Positions 42,575-53,230 of a DNA stretch of 64,000 nucleotides are shown here, in pieces. A program made the position numbers and the translations under genes. Under the pieces are notes generated by a model that saw nothing but the letters and a program-made list of their open reading frames with translations, made no database searches and was not told the DNA's origin. Each line of letters begins with the position of its first letter. Position 1 is the first letter of the stretch. Origin of the DNA: Heloderma charlesbogerti (lineage: Eukaryota > Chordata > Lepidosauria > Squamata > Helodermatidae); the NCBI GenBank assembly GCA_026122225.1, contig JANEZZ010001872.1, positions 62,001-126,000 of the forward strand, written 5' to 3'.

Positions 42575-42740
42575 ATTGAATATAACAACATAAGGAGAGC
42601 CCTGACAGTTCTGACCAAAGGACCATCTAGTTTAGGACCCTATTTCCCAAAGTGGCCAACCAGATGCCTCTGGAAAGCCCACCAAACCAACCGAACAAAC
42701 CCTGTGGATTGAAGGACTTCGCCCTTAGTCCTAGGAGTTT
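42575..42740 (-). mobile_element. CR1 LINE 3'-end fragment
   Basis: ACATAAGGAGAGCCCTGACA, then CAAAGGACCATCTAGT, CCAAAGTGGCCAACCAGATG and CCTCTGGAAAGCCCACC are the familiar CR1 3' untranslated end read in reverse. Confidence 0.85.
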
Positions 42741-42915
42741 CCCAGCACTTATGAAAAGTTAAAAGTCAGGAATGTTTTTCTTCTCATGCTATCCAAAAGA
42801 ATATTTCATTGTTGGCAAAATACGACTGCAAGATATGTGATGTGCAAAGATGACAATTGTAATATTGCAAAAGTCCATTAACTAATGAGGTATCAGGCTG
42901 TCAAGGAGCATTGTA

Positions 42916-42951
42916 AGATGGTGATGATGGTGATGATGATGATGATGATGA
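42916..42951. repeat. (GAT)n microsatellite
   Basis: A run of GAT/GGT trinucleotides. Confidence 0.93.
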
Positions 42952-42987
42952 CAATGTCACAACTAGACTAGCAAAAACAAATACTAG

Positions 42988-43240
42988 GGATTGGACCTAG
43001 GATCTGCCTTCCATGAGAGGAAGGGATCATCCATAAGAGGAAGGCCTCTGCTTGTAGAAAGTCCCTCCACTTGATTTTTGGGAATTCCCACCTCACCCTT
43101 TCCTCAGCTCACACCATTCAGCAGGGTCTCTTGACTCTCTGTGTACCATTTTCAGGGAACTGTTGTGGGAAGGAAAGGTCAGGGAAGTCCGCTTCCACCA
43201 GCACTGTTGATCCAGCTTAAATCTGGTTCCATCTCTAGGA
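42988..43240. mobile_element. MITE of the GATCC-family (copy 6)
   Basis: AGGGATTGGACCTAGGATCT faces AAATCTGGTTCCATC at the right end. GGAAGTCCGCTTCCACCAGC is shared with 28306-28548, the closest relative. A short internal duplication (AAGGGATCATCCATAAGAGG) is special to this copy. Confidence 0.75.
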
Positions 43241-44984
43241 CTCTGTTCCAAAAATCCAGTTGAGCAGCAGGGAACTGTGCATATAGATGGTTGACATTTG
43301 TAAAAGCTCTGATTAGTGATTACCCGCTGGGACAGTATGAAGGAAAGCTGGATTAGATCCCCTAACACCTCAGAAAGAACAGTTGATTGTGGCCTGGTGC
43401 ACATGCAGCACAATGAGTTGGTAGATTCCTGATTTAGTAGAGTGCACTACTTTAAAATGCAGGTGTGAGATGTCACTGCTGAATACTCTCCTAAAGAAAA
43501 CTGAGCACACATGCCAGAGAAAGGTTCTAGTCCCGTCTGTGTGCTAGTTTGCTAAAGCAGGAATGGGAGCTGAGGCATTTTTTTTATTTCAAAGGAGAAT
43601 TCAAAAATAGAAGCTGCCACCCACCACCATGAAGTGTTGCAGTTCATTCCACCACCTCAGGACTCTGCCACCTTATTCATACGTACTTCTGCTGGCCAAA
43701 TCCCGCAGAATTTGCTCCCAGTGTCTGGGTGTTTCCACTAATTATTAATTTTTACTTGTAGATGATGCAAATACTCCTCTGGGGCACCACCAGGGAAAAT
43801 ATCTAAGGTGGTCCCAATGACACTCAGAGCCAGGCATATGTAAATAGCCCTTAGGGAACTATTTTATTGTGCCTGTTATATACAGGTTCCAACTTCTGTT
43901 CTGCTGTTTAAACTTTGTAGAAGCCTGGACAAAGTGGCAATATACATCATGTGTAATTATAATCCTCATCTGGCTTCTGGTTCTTTTATGTAACCAAACT
44001 TTTAAACCAGACCTCATCATAATGATGATTAATGTATTAATAAGTGCACATAATGGCTGGAGGCAAACCACTGGTGCAAAGAAAGGGAGAAAATTGTGTG
44101 TGACATCTTCTGTTAACGGCTTTTGCCCTGTGCATTTTCATGCTCAATCCAACCGCCCCCTCCCCCTGTGAAACACTAAGTCGCGTAGCACAAAGAGTTC
44201 TGCAGCTTTCTCACAACACTGTATAATGTAGGATCAAAGAGCAGGAATGAACCAGAGGTCACCCAGCAACTCACCACACAGGTTCCATGCATCAGATACA
44301 TTTCAGGCAATCCACATCATCTAGGGGAGCAGGAGCAAACCATGAGCTCCACACCGAAATGCCCAAAGAGCTGATCACTCTGTAGCACTCAAGCAAGTGA
44401 GTCACACAAGTGAGTCACACCACCTTCTACAGAGGAAGGGGAATTAATAATAAGCGTTAAGGCCAAGAATACCAAAACTTGTTTACTGGGTCTGAGAAAA
44501 GGAACGTTTTGTAATGAACTAACCTCAGCAGATTTCTAAAGTCTGCTTCACTCATTACTCACTTGAAGGGGCAAAGTGTATAGAAAGGGCCTATGGGGCC
44601 ACACATTTGACTCCGCCCCACTGACACAGCTTCCCCCGGCTTCCCCCAACTGTCCATGTGTTGGTGTGGACTTCTGAGGTGGGGAAGCTCTGTGCATAAA
44701 CCTCAGTGGGTGTAGTGCTCCAGGACCCAGGGAAGCCTACCCACTTGCATGCAGGGCCCCCTGCCTCAGATGTCCAAGCTAACACATGAAGGGCAGGGAA
44801 GGGGGCAGGAGGAGCTGCACGTTGTTGCAGGAGGGCCTCCACAACCCTTCCCTGCACTTTGCCCCTTCGTGCAAATGACACATGAAGGGGGCTCATTTCT
44901 CACTATCCATGAGGAGGCTGGGCACACAGACTGCCAAACGCATTTTACAAAATCTTTAAAGGAGCTTGAGATTTATGAACAGGA
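43241..44984. other. Unannotated sequence
   Basis: 44590-44990 is GC-richer with possible weak inverted repeats (CACATGAAGG near 44783 and 44880) and may be a decayed MITE. No exon or RNA gene recognised in the rest. Confidence 0.4.
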
Positions 44985-45130
44985 GTGACCATCTAGCATA
45001 TGATCCTATTTTCCCCAGTGGCCAACCAGATACCTCTGGGAAGCCCACAAGCTTCCCCCAAACCAAACCAACTGCACAAACCCTATGCATTGAATGACTT
45101 AGTGCTCAGTGGTTGGCATTTTCCAGCAGC
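44985..45130 (-). mobile_element. CR1 LINE 3'-end fragment
   Basis: CAGTGGCCAACCAGATACCT, then CTGGGAAGCCCACAAGC and a downstream ACAAACCCTATGCATTGAATG resemble 42575-42740. Both are reversed CR1 ends. Confidence 0.75.
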
Positions 45131-46204
45131 TATGAAAGGTGCAATTATTTTTTACTGTGAATGGAGATAATCAGCAATCTCTGTTTCTCACCTCAAAAAT
45201 GTCAAATCCTGCATTGAAACCCCTTCCTCCCCACATGTAATGATCAGAATTAACAATACATCAGTGGATTTTTCAAAGTAAGGAAGTGCTGAGAAATTAT
45301 AGATCACCTTATTGGCACTTTTTTGGCTTCCTGCAAAAATTACTCCCTCGGAATTCACTTCAACATTTCAGTGTATGTGAAATTAAGTGGCAAGTTTAAT
45401 TCTAGGTCTTCATCATCTCCAGCTATGGCTTCTTCACCAGGCCCAGACTCCCAACAGGATAACTTAAGATGATGAAAGGAAAATAACCCCTTAAGAATGT
45501 TTAGAATTACAACTCTGGGTTTATTACTTTATTTTTCTAGAGATTCAGGGTGGATAACAATCGGGAGAATGTAACATTCAGACAGAAAATAATGTTAACC
45601 TGTTTTTAAAAGACCATGTAAAAGACCTTAATACAATCAGTCTTGGTTATCCTAGTCACCAAAATCTGGCCCTCCTGGGGTTCCAGTTTGCCACTCTGAG
45701 GTTCCCCAGATGGCCAGGCCTCTTTCCCCCAGCTACCAATTGTTTGGTGGTTTCCTGGCTTTTGTGCAGTTTTTTTTCCCATTCTAAATTGTTGAGATGC
45801 ATCTCCTAAGGTGTAGTTACTGGCAATAAGATCTTTAAGCCACAGTATCCTGGTATTTTTGGTCCCAACCCCTTTGCCTTCAGTCCTGCTTGCCACTAGA
45901 ATGCAGCTCCCAAGAGTGTCTCTGAAACTGCATTCAGCCCTCAGGCTGGAAGAGGTTCCCTACCCCTGCACTAAACACAGACAGCACCTTCAGAAAACAC
46001 TAAAAAGTTGATTTACCCATGAAAGTTCATCAAGTGATGACTGAAGCATTAAGGGATGATTGTTTGATCTGTTCACTCATATGTGACAATACAAATAGAA
46101 CTCACATTTCACCTAAAACACAGTACCTCCCAGTGGAGTCAATTCACAGACACACACTCAGCTACGATTCATCAACTGTTATTGAGTAATGAAAGCTGCA
46201 ATCA
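45131..46204. other. Unannotated sequence
   Basis: GGTTCCCTACCCCTGC near 45954 resembles one terminus of a hAT element. No matched left end found. No gene. Confidence 0.4.
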
Positions 46205-46275
46205 TCTGTGTAGTTACCTCAGAATAAATCCAGTTGAACCCACTGACGCTTACATCTGAGTGAACATGTGTAGAA
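46205..46275. repeat. AGTAAG/CCATTGAA-type repeat fragment (diverged)
   Basis: CAGAATAAATCCAGTTGAACCC followed by ACTGACGCTTACATCTGAGTG resembles the family at 31872 and 35831. Confidence 0.45.
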
Positions 46276-46284
46276 TTGTGCTAG

Positions 46285-47094
46285 CCTTTACTCTCAGACT
46301 TTGGAGGAGTGCCCTCACCCTGCGCCCGGCTTGCCTGGCTGTGGTGGGGGGCTGCTGCGGGTGGAGGGGAAGGACGGAACAACAATGAAGGCCATTGGTC
46401 TTCACTCCTTGCTTCACCTGGGGGGTAGGATCGAGCCGGCCGCTATTTAAGGTCGCACCACCCACTCAGCTCTTCATTCCTGCCTTCCGAGTTCCCTCCC
46501 TCCTGCCCATCATGCAGTGCAGGTTATACTGGTCACCCTATTGGGGGCCAAGTAGGAATTTGGGCTCCCAGCCATATTGGCCGGGCTTTGGGTCTTTTGC
46601 CTACTTCGCACTGCAGTTGAGATAGGGAGCAACGTATGTTAATGTGTATCACTCAATAGTTCTAGCTTCCGGTCACATAACTGTATTGGCAGCTTCCAGG
46701 CAGGCACTCCACTGTGGAAGAGGACAGGTAAGCATTCATAGGCACTGTTTCAGGTGACTGGTAAGGCCCAAGGCTTTTGGCTCTGGGTTTTGTGGCCCCA
46801 GTCGGGAGATATGGCTTACCTCTGAGGCCAACCCTCCTCACCCACTCGGGTTCTGTGGCTCGAGGGGGGGTGACAGGGGAAGGTCTCCCAGCCCAGAATT
46901 GGGTATGTCGGATTCAGGGCAATGGTGGACACCTCGCCCCAGACGACGAATGACTCACTCCAACCTGTCATGTTGGTTTTGTTTGCTGCATGGCTGCCGG
47001 TGCTTCCTTCGCAGATTGTAATCTATCAATACATGTGGCCCTGTTTTATTTTATCCCAAATCTATTGGTGTCGTCTCGTCATTTCCCCCCCACA
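46285..47094 (+). repeat. LTR-like repeat, copy 1
   Basis: A GC-rich block of about 800 bp that is homologous, in the opposite orientation, to 57595-58375. Shared islands in order: CGGCTTGCCTGGCTGTG, AGTAGGAATTT...GGCTC and TTTTGCCTACTT, GCATTCA.AGGCAC, ACAGGGGAAGGTCT, CATGTGGCCC(T/A), and a final TCGTCATTTCC-type end. A TATTTAA box lies near 46444. The order promoter-like box, polyadenylation-like AATA(A/C)ATGTGG and a short end is that of a long terminal repeat. No internal retroviral gene adjoins it, so this would be a solo LTR. The class is uncertain. Confidence 0.55.
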
Positions 47095-47111
47095 TTCACC
47101 CGTAAATACAA

Positions 47112-47225
47112 TGTTCACATTGGAGGAATACAATGGATAATGTTGACACTGGAGGAATACAATTTCTTTGGCGGAATACAGTGTTGTATGTCAATGCTGA
47201 CATTGTATGTCAGTGTTGACATTCT
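47112..47225. repeat. Short tandem array next to the LTR-like repeat
   Basis: AATGTTCACATTGGAGGAAT recurs as AATGTTGACACTGGAGGAAT (about 47141) and a third, degraded unit (GGCGGAATACAG near 47171), followed by CATTGTATGTCAGTGTTGACATT. Unit length is about 33 bp. Local amplification. Confidence 0.7.
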
Positions 47226-47947
47226 CTGGATTCTGCATATGGTATCTGCATATTTGGAAGTCAGTTGGATTTGTTGGCACATGTTCTAACTATTGAGACC
47301 CATGTGCCTAGTTATTAGAGCTTAAGTCCTTTTGAAATTATGGGGCTTAACCAGTGTGGCAAGTAACTTGTTCAATTGCTTTCAATGGGACTTAAGCACT
47401 ACTACCATTCTCTGGATGGAGGTATTTGTGTGTCTTCAGACTTCAGCAACTTATCAACTATGTTATACCACTATGTTATATAATTTCTCAGATAAACTCA
47501 ACAAGTCAATGTTCATGTAACACAATGCCAGTTTTAAGAAGCCCGAAACTCCCTAGAGATGGACCATAGGTTGCCATTGTTCATACCAGCCAACCCAACC
47601 ATGCTACATGCCCAGTAAAACCTATTTTAAATTGTTAGGTACTATGACAGTACTTTAGGTAAACTCCAATATTACTTATTCACAAATGAGCATCCAAAGA
47701 AGCTGCATCAGAAAAGCTTGAAGGAAAAGAAGAAAACTGAAACACAATGAAAATTTACTATTATATTATTTGAGAACCAAACAAATTAGAATTGTCCTAA
47801 ACATAAGTCAATGTTTATGTCAGTTTAGCTAGCATCTCATTGCCTACGATGGAATGTGTTTCTTAAATATCTTGGCCCATTACTATGAGGCATGTCTTAT
47901 GTTATGTCTTCCTCACAGGAAGAAATAAAGGAACTTTGGAATTCACC
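47226..47947. other. Unannotated AT-rich sequence
   Basis: No gene or repeat recognised. Confidence 0.45.
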
Positions 47948-47957
47948 AAAATATCAA

Positions 47958-48064
47958 GAATGGACTTGAGCACGCTCCAGGAGAGAGCGCAGGACAGGAA
48001 GGCCTGGCGTGCTATGGTCCATGGGATCACGAAGAGTCGGACATGACTGAATGACTGAACAACA
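47958..48064 (+). mobile_element. BovB LINE, 5'-truncated insertion
   Basis: The sequence ACTTGAGCACGCTCCAGGAG through GTCGGACATGACTGAATGAC and GAACAACA is the BovB 3' end. AAAATATCAA flanks it on both sides (47948-47957 and 48065-48074), a 10-bp target-site duplication, so this is a separate retrotransposition event truncated to about 107 bp. Confidence 0.92.
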
Positions 48065-48230
48065 AAAATATCAATATAGTGAAAATGCTTTCCATGGGCT
48101 TTCGTACTAAGCTCATCAGCTTGATTTCTAGCTATGGACATCATAAGTCATAGATCTTTCAGTGTTTGGGGAGAAGAAATAACCTTTTGAATGGCTGCTT
48201 GTCATACATGTCTTAATGGAACTACAGGAC

Positions 48231-48741
48231 TAGGGATTGATGCCCCTCTGCCATCCAGGTTCTCTGGGTGCCCACCCAGACCCTGCCCCCGTTCACACCC
48301 AGACCTGCGCTTGAGCTCCCTGCTGCTTGCTGAGCTGCTTGTACTCACCTGGGACCCATCCTTGAGCACTGCAATCACCATTTTGTGAAAAAATAGCCAT
48401 CATGATATGCGCATATCTAGTTGTACGCAAAATGGCACCGTGGATGGCGATATACGCAAGATTACAGGCATGAATGGCCCATTTACACTTGTAATCGTGT
48501 ATAGATGGGCCATTCACAGTGCCATTTTGTGTACAACTAGATGTGTGCATATCATAATCACAATTTTTTCACAAAATGGCAATTGCTGTGCTCAAGGATG
48601 GGTCCTGGGTGAGTGCGGGCAGCTCGGTGAGCAGTGGGGAGTTCAAGTGAGGACAGGGGCTCAGTGGCATGGCTTGGGGGCGTGGGCAGGGAGGGGATCC
48701 GCTGGACTCCTGGACCAAATCTGGCATCCACACCATCCCTA
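48231..48741. mobile_element. hAT-like element J (same ends, different palindromic core)
   Basis: TAGGGATTG at the left and CACCATCCCTA at the right, with TACAGGAC on both sides (48223-48230 and 48742-48749), a perfect 8-bp duplication. The core is a long palindrome at about 48325-48620: ACCTGGGACCCATCCTTGAG faces CTCAAGGATGGGTCCTGGGT; CACCATTTTGTGAAAAAAT faces TTTTTTCACAAAATGG; ATATGCGCATATCTAGTTGT faces ACAACTAGATGTGTGCATAT; AATGGCCCATTTACAC faces a complementary stretch near 48508. Sequences are unrelated to elements A-H except at the ends. Outward GGTGAGT donor-type motifs occur on both strands. No protein. Confidence 0.92.
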
Positions 48742-48749
48742 TACAGGAC

Positions 48750-49499
48750 TGAGATAGTGAAATAGGAATGTATACTTCAGACTGAAATTCTGCTTTTCAG
48801 TTCCCAGATAGCAGCTATCAGTTCAAATCATTTAAGTTCATCACTTTGTTGGAGTAGCTTCTCATGGTATTATAAAAATAAAATAGATTGAGACTGGATA
48901 GTGATCATATTGTGGATCACACCAAAAAGAAAGAAAACTAAAGTCCAGCAAAGAATAGCTGGTGTAACCATGGGCAGGGCAGAATGAAAGAGGCTCAACT
49001 GGAAATTGACAAACACTTGAATCATTCTCCAATGTTGGTATTTCTTGAATATAGCTTCTCTTGATTTTAGTACTGATTTTCTATTTGAGACAATCAAGAC
49101 AAGACCTGGAGCTAGATGAATGTTTGTTTCTCATGGTAACACATCAGTGGCCACGTCAAGGTATTGGCATGAGAATGCACAGACACATAAAAAGTGCCAG
49201 TTCAAACTGAATATAATGCTGAGACTGCAACTCTCTGCGTGCACATTTATCAGGAAGGAAGCCCCATTAAAAGCTTACTTCCAAATAAGCAAGCGTAGCA
49301 TTGCAATGACAATCTATTTTGCCCATGCCCACTTTAAGGTCATAATTATACCCAGAACAGCTCTCTTTTATCTGCATGTTTCTGTCTTGCCTCTCAGCTT
49401 CCATCTTGCCTGTCGACAGTGACCAAGCTGGCAAGGGTTGGCAACTGCTGTCAGGGTTCCCTTTTTGCCTGGCTGAGAACTCCAAGAACCAAATCAACA
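48750..49499. other. Unannotated sequence
   Basis: No repeat or gene recognised. Confidence 0.4.
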
Positions 49500-50060
49500 C
49501 TCAGACTAGAGGCTGCATTTCCAAGGCTTTAATTCCATTTACTCTAATGAGGCATACAGATGCAAATTGCTAGAGACTACAATAGAAACAGCCTTCAGGG
49601 AGTTCAAAGGGAAACTACAAAAGTTAATCTCAGTTTGGGAAAAAGGTGCAAGCTCTCTTAATTTAGGGGGTGGGAGGGGAAGATCTCCCCCTCTCCCGTG
49701 ACACATCCCGGCACAGCTGTTGACGCTGAGCCAATCGGTCAGAGTGTCAAAGTTCGGCCCGTGCAACTTCCCACTGTGCCTGCATCTGCGTCTTGCGTCT
49801 AAAAGTTCAGGTTGTTCTCTCGCCTCCCCCTGTCCACTATCACTCTCAGGGATGTGTGAAGGGGGATTGGGCTCTCCATGCTGCTGTGCCTCTGGAGCCT
49901 GGGAAAGTTCCTCCCCCACATGTAGCAGCTCTTCCTCAGAATCTGAACTACTCTGACACTCGATATGCTCAGGGGCAACCATGACATCCAAGGACCAGAA
50001 TACTGGAGTGACCAAACTAGCCCTTCCCCCACCATCATCCATTGAAAGCGAGTTTCCTAA
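49500..50060 (-). repeat. Acidic-ORF repeat, possibly LTR-derived
   Basis: Minus-strand frame 50042-49539 encodes MDDGGGRASLVTPVFWSLDV, then the acidic SSSDSEEELLHVGEE and an arginine-rich RRRCRH stretch. It lacks any known domain. The SSS-EEELLH motif recalls the frame at 17924. CCAATCGGTCAGAGTGTCAA near 49732 and GGGAACCCTGACAG near the end (complement) look like long-terminal-repeat flanks that I have associated with squamate retroelements, but I am not sure. Confidence 0.4.
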
Positions 50061-50632
50061 ACCCTCCGTGTTCTGGGCTATGTAACTCCTGGATGTGCCA
50101 AAGCCAATATCCCCTGCTTCCTAATACAATAAGGGCAATTCCCTACCAAACATTTTGGTCCATAGTTTTTTGTTGAAAGAGACAGAGAGAGCATGTTTGT
50201 AAGATTGGTAAAAACAAAAACAAAAAAGATCATCTTTCAGGTGAAGGGCAGAATCAATTAATGTTCAAGGGGGATGAGGGGGCTTACCATTATTTCAAGG
50301 TGGCAAAGTTCCCCCACCCCCAATATCTTTCTTCCTTTTACAAGAAAAGCTTTGCTGCTACTTTGAGTGATAGCAGAGCAGCAATGAGTAGTCCAGTGTC
50401 TTCTCTGTTTGCTGCAGAATGGCCTAATGGGAATATCAGGAAGTAGCATTGTTTACAGGACATCATAGAGGGAATGGGGTAAAAGGATGTCCGCCCCCAT
50501 TGATGGCACAGGGTGTTCCAAATCATACAGAGAGCCTGCACACATAAAGTCTTTTTTTAAAGCTCTTTTTCTGAACTCATTTAAGTTCTAAAGTCTTGGA
50601 TCTGTTTGCCTTCCTGCTGGGAACCTTACCAG
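50061..50632. other. Unannotated sequence
   Basis: No repeat or gene recognised. Confidence 0.4.
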
Positions 50633-51031
50633 CAGGGATCTGCAAATCAGCAAAACTAGAACTTACTGAAGTTCAACAGATTCCATCTGGAAGCTCGTTC
50701 TGACTCAAGTCCGTATCAGATGGCGAGCTTTGTTTTTTTTTCTTTTGCGTATTTTCCAAATGTACGCATCAATTGTGTGCATCTTTGAAATGTATGCATT
50801 CTTCTCCCATTGACTGAAGTGTGTTTGTGCACATTTTTCAAAACAACACATTTTTCATGCGCATTTTAAATGCATACACACACTGTCGAATGCATTTTTT
50901 TTCTCTGTGAATCACATTGCAAGCTTGGAAATAAATGGATTTCAACTGCAGATTGCGTTCAAGTCCAGAAGGTGTGAAGTGTGTAAATCCTGATCAAAAA
51001 CAAACTGAAGCAAATTTCTTATACATCCCTA
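50633..51031. mobile_element. hAT-like non-autonomous element K
   Basis: Opens CAGGGATCTGC and closes TATACATCCCTA. CTTACCAG and CTTACAGG outside share six of eight positions, compatible with an aged 8-bp duplication. The interior is rich in GCATT/AATGC-type motifs and resembles element L in reverse orientation. Non-coding. Confidence 0.65.
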
Positions 51032-51194
51032 CTTACAGGGATACTGTACTATTCAGACCAAACCCGTGCTCTTCTTAATTTGGCAAATCGTATAATTTTC
51101 TGATCCAGCTCCCTTGGACCGACAGTGGACTGACCTCTGGCAGAAATAGAGCCAGGGGCTGCAGAGGGAAGAGATTCCCTTAGCAACAGACTAA

Positions 51195-51313
51195 GGGTGC
51201 AATCCTATACATGTTTAGACAGAGAAAAGACCTACAACTCCCAGCATGGCTAGCTGGGGAATGCTGGGAGTTGTAGGCCTTTTCTCTGTCTAAACATGCA
51301 TAGGATTGTGCCC
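51195..51313. mobile_element. 119-bp near-perfect hairpin MITE
   Basis: Two arms of about 53 bp: GGGTGCAATCCTATACATGT and onward faces ACATGCATAGGATTGTGCCC, with CCTACAACTCCCAGCAT facing ATGCTGGGAGTTGTAGG around a 13-bp loop (51248-51260). The terminal GGGTGCAATCC is shared with the MITEs at 8373 and 29303. Very short and almost undecayed. Confidence 0.9.
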
Positions 51314-52317
51314 TACGTTGCCCAATCCCCTGCCCTAGATACACTAATAAAGCAATCCTGTTGTGTGGGATGGATGGGTGACATTCCATGATAAAGCAAC
51401 TGCCACAGCCAAAGCCCTGAGAACTTGCTGGGGCCAGGGCACAAGGCAGTGGCAGCAGCTTATTCCTACTTCCCCATTTTTCTTTTTTCTCCCCCATTCC
51501 CTCCAGTAGGAGGGATTTAACTATGCCAGCTCCAGGGTTTGCATAATTGAGGACTTCTTTGGGGGGCTTGTCAAGGGAATAAGGGTGCACTGGATCCTGC
51601 AGAACCAGGCCAGCCCTTATATCTGCCCAACATGCTCTGCCAGGTCCCATTTGGGCTTCTGCCACTGGTGAGACACTGCTGACACCAGCACATCAATGCT
51701 GGCAGACCTTTCTGCTGGCATACTGGGGAGGGGGGTCACTCCAAGGGACCACTTCCTACTCCTGCCTCAGCTGGTCTTTGGCCAGCTTTAGCATTGCACC
51801 CTTAATTTTATTCATTTGTTTGTTTTTGCATTTCTCCAAGTGTTCAAAACATGAACAAACTCTAAACCACAGTAGCATTTCTTTTCATTATTAGCATGAA
51901 ATAGTTATTTTCTAACATGTTATAAGCCTAAAGAGAACTTCCAGCCTTGAAAACCTCAGTTTAAGGTTCTTTAAAACAGAAAGTTATAATTTTTGCTAAA
52001 GAGGTGATTCTTCTGAGGCAACAATTAAATGAGGATTTCTTGCTATTCCACTTAAATTAAAAAATAAGGCTTTGCCTTTTGAAGAAAAACAATGAGGCAA
52101 AATTGAATCTTACCTGAATAAGGCTGATTCACCTCTTTTATTTTGATGGCTCTAAAGAGAATGTTTAACATTATACAGGTGGCTAGAGAATTGCTGAATG
52201 GAACCTTTCCCCACAATAAAAACATCTGCTTTCTTCAAAAATGTATGTGTGGCTCCATTCCTTTTTAGAATACGTTTTCCAGTGAGACAAACATTTTGTC
52301 CAAATATTTAAAAGGAA
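51314..52317. other. Unannotated, AT-rich; 51900-52260 possibly conserved
   Basis: 51900-52260 shows no repeats and many AT-rich homeodomain-like motifs. Purely an impression; no alignment possible here. Confidence 0.3.
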
Positions 52318-52400
52318 TTTATTTATTTATTTATTTATTTATTTCATTTCTATACCGCCCAATAGCCAAAGCTCTTTGAGCGGTTCACAGAATACAGATA
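52318..52400 (-). repeat. LINE-type tail with (ATTT)n
   Basis: Tandem ATTT units followed by TTTCTATACCGCCCAATAGCC and AAAGCTCTTTGAGCGGTTCAC, the reversed squamate LINE 3' tail, cut short. Confidence 0.8.
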
Positions 52401-52952
52401 GTTTGAAGACGGACCGAGATGCAGCACCCTGAAGCATCAGACTTGCTACAATCCATAGTCACACTCTTTGTTTCATCATATTTATATTTTTCTATTCTTC
52501 TATAAGCCAGTTTGGAAATACTGATAGACTACTGAAAGGTGAGATGTATATTTTATAAGTCAATAAACTGAAGACATTTCATGGAGGTTGTCTTGGATTA
52601 TGTGAAAAGAGACTCTTGAAAAAGCAAATGTGTCTCTGATGAAGAGATACCAGTACCTGAAACATATCAGGTCTTTACAACAAAATCTATTTCCTTGATC
52701 TGTTCAAAGTGTGACATATGACCTGGTTCTCTCACATGATGTTACAAGTATGTAGGCAACTCTGAATTACCTGTTTAACTACATATAATTAGATTCCTCC
52801 CAAAACCAGATGCCACTTAAGGGCAAGATGAAGTCTTCACCTGAAATATTGGTCACAAAATATTCAGTTTCCAGAAATAACTCTCAGACAAGATTTGTCT
52901 TTTGTTTCTTTGCTTTTATATATAAAAGCAATAATATTATACTTAATATAAT
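52401..52952. other. Unannotated sequence
   Basis: No gene or further repeat recognised. Confidence 0.4.
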
Positions 52953-53230
52953 ATTATATTTCTATACTGCCTAATAGCCGAAGCTCTCTGGCCAGTACAA
53001 AAAAGGAAACCACAAAGTACAGCATAAAAACAATATAAAATATAAAAGCTTAAAACTGCAGTATAAAAATACAACCAGAATAAAACCTAGCAGCAACGAA
53101 GAGATGTAAAATACAGCAACAGATTTAAAACAGCAAAGCTAAAAGACTAGAATGCTAAAATGCTGGGAAAATAAAAAGGTCTTCACCTGACACTGGAAAA
53201 AACACAATGTAGGCACTGGACTATAAAAAT
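52953..53230 (-). repeat. LINE-type 3' tail, longer copy
   Basis: TTTCTATACTGCCTAATAGCC is followed by GAAGCTCTCTGGCCAGTACA, a long A-rich block with AAAACAGCAAAGCTAAAAG, and AAAGGTCTTCACCTGACACTGG. It is the same family as 52318-52400 and 27190-27610 and is read in reverse. Confidence 0.8.

Noticed and set aside
51180..51665. 161-codon minus-strand frame
   Set aside because: It runs through the 119-bp hairpin MITE at 51195-51313 and shows no protein family motif.
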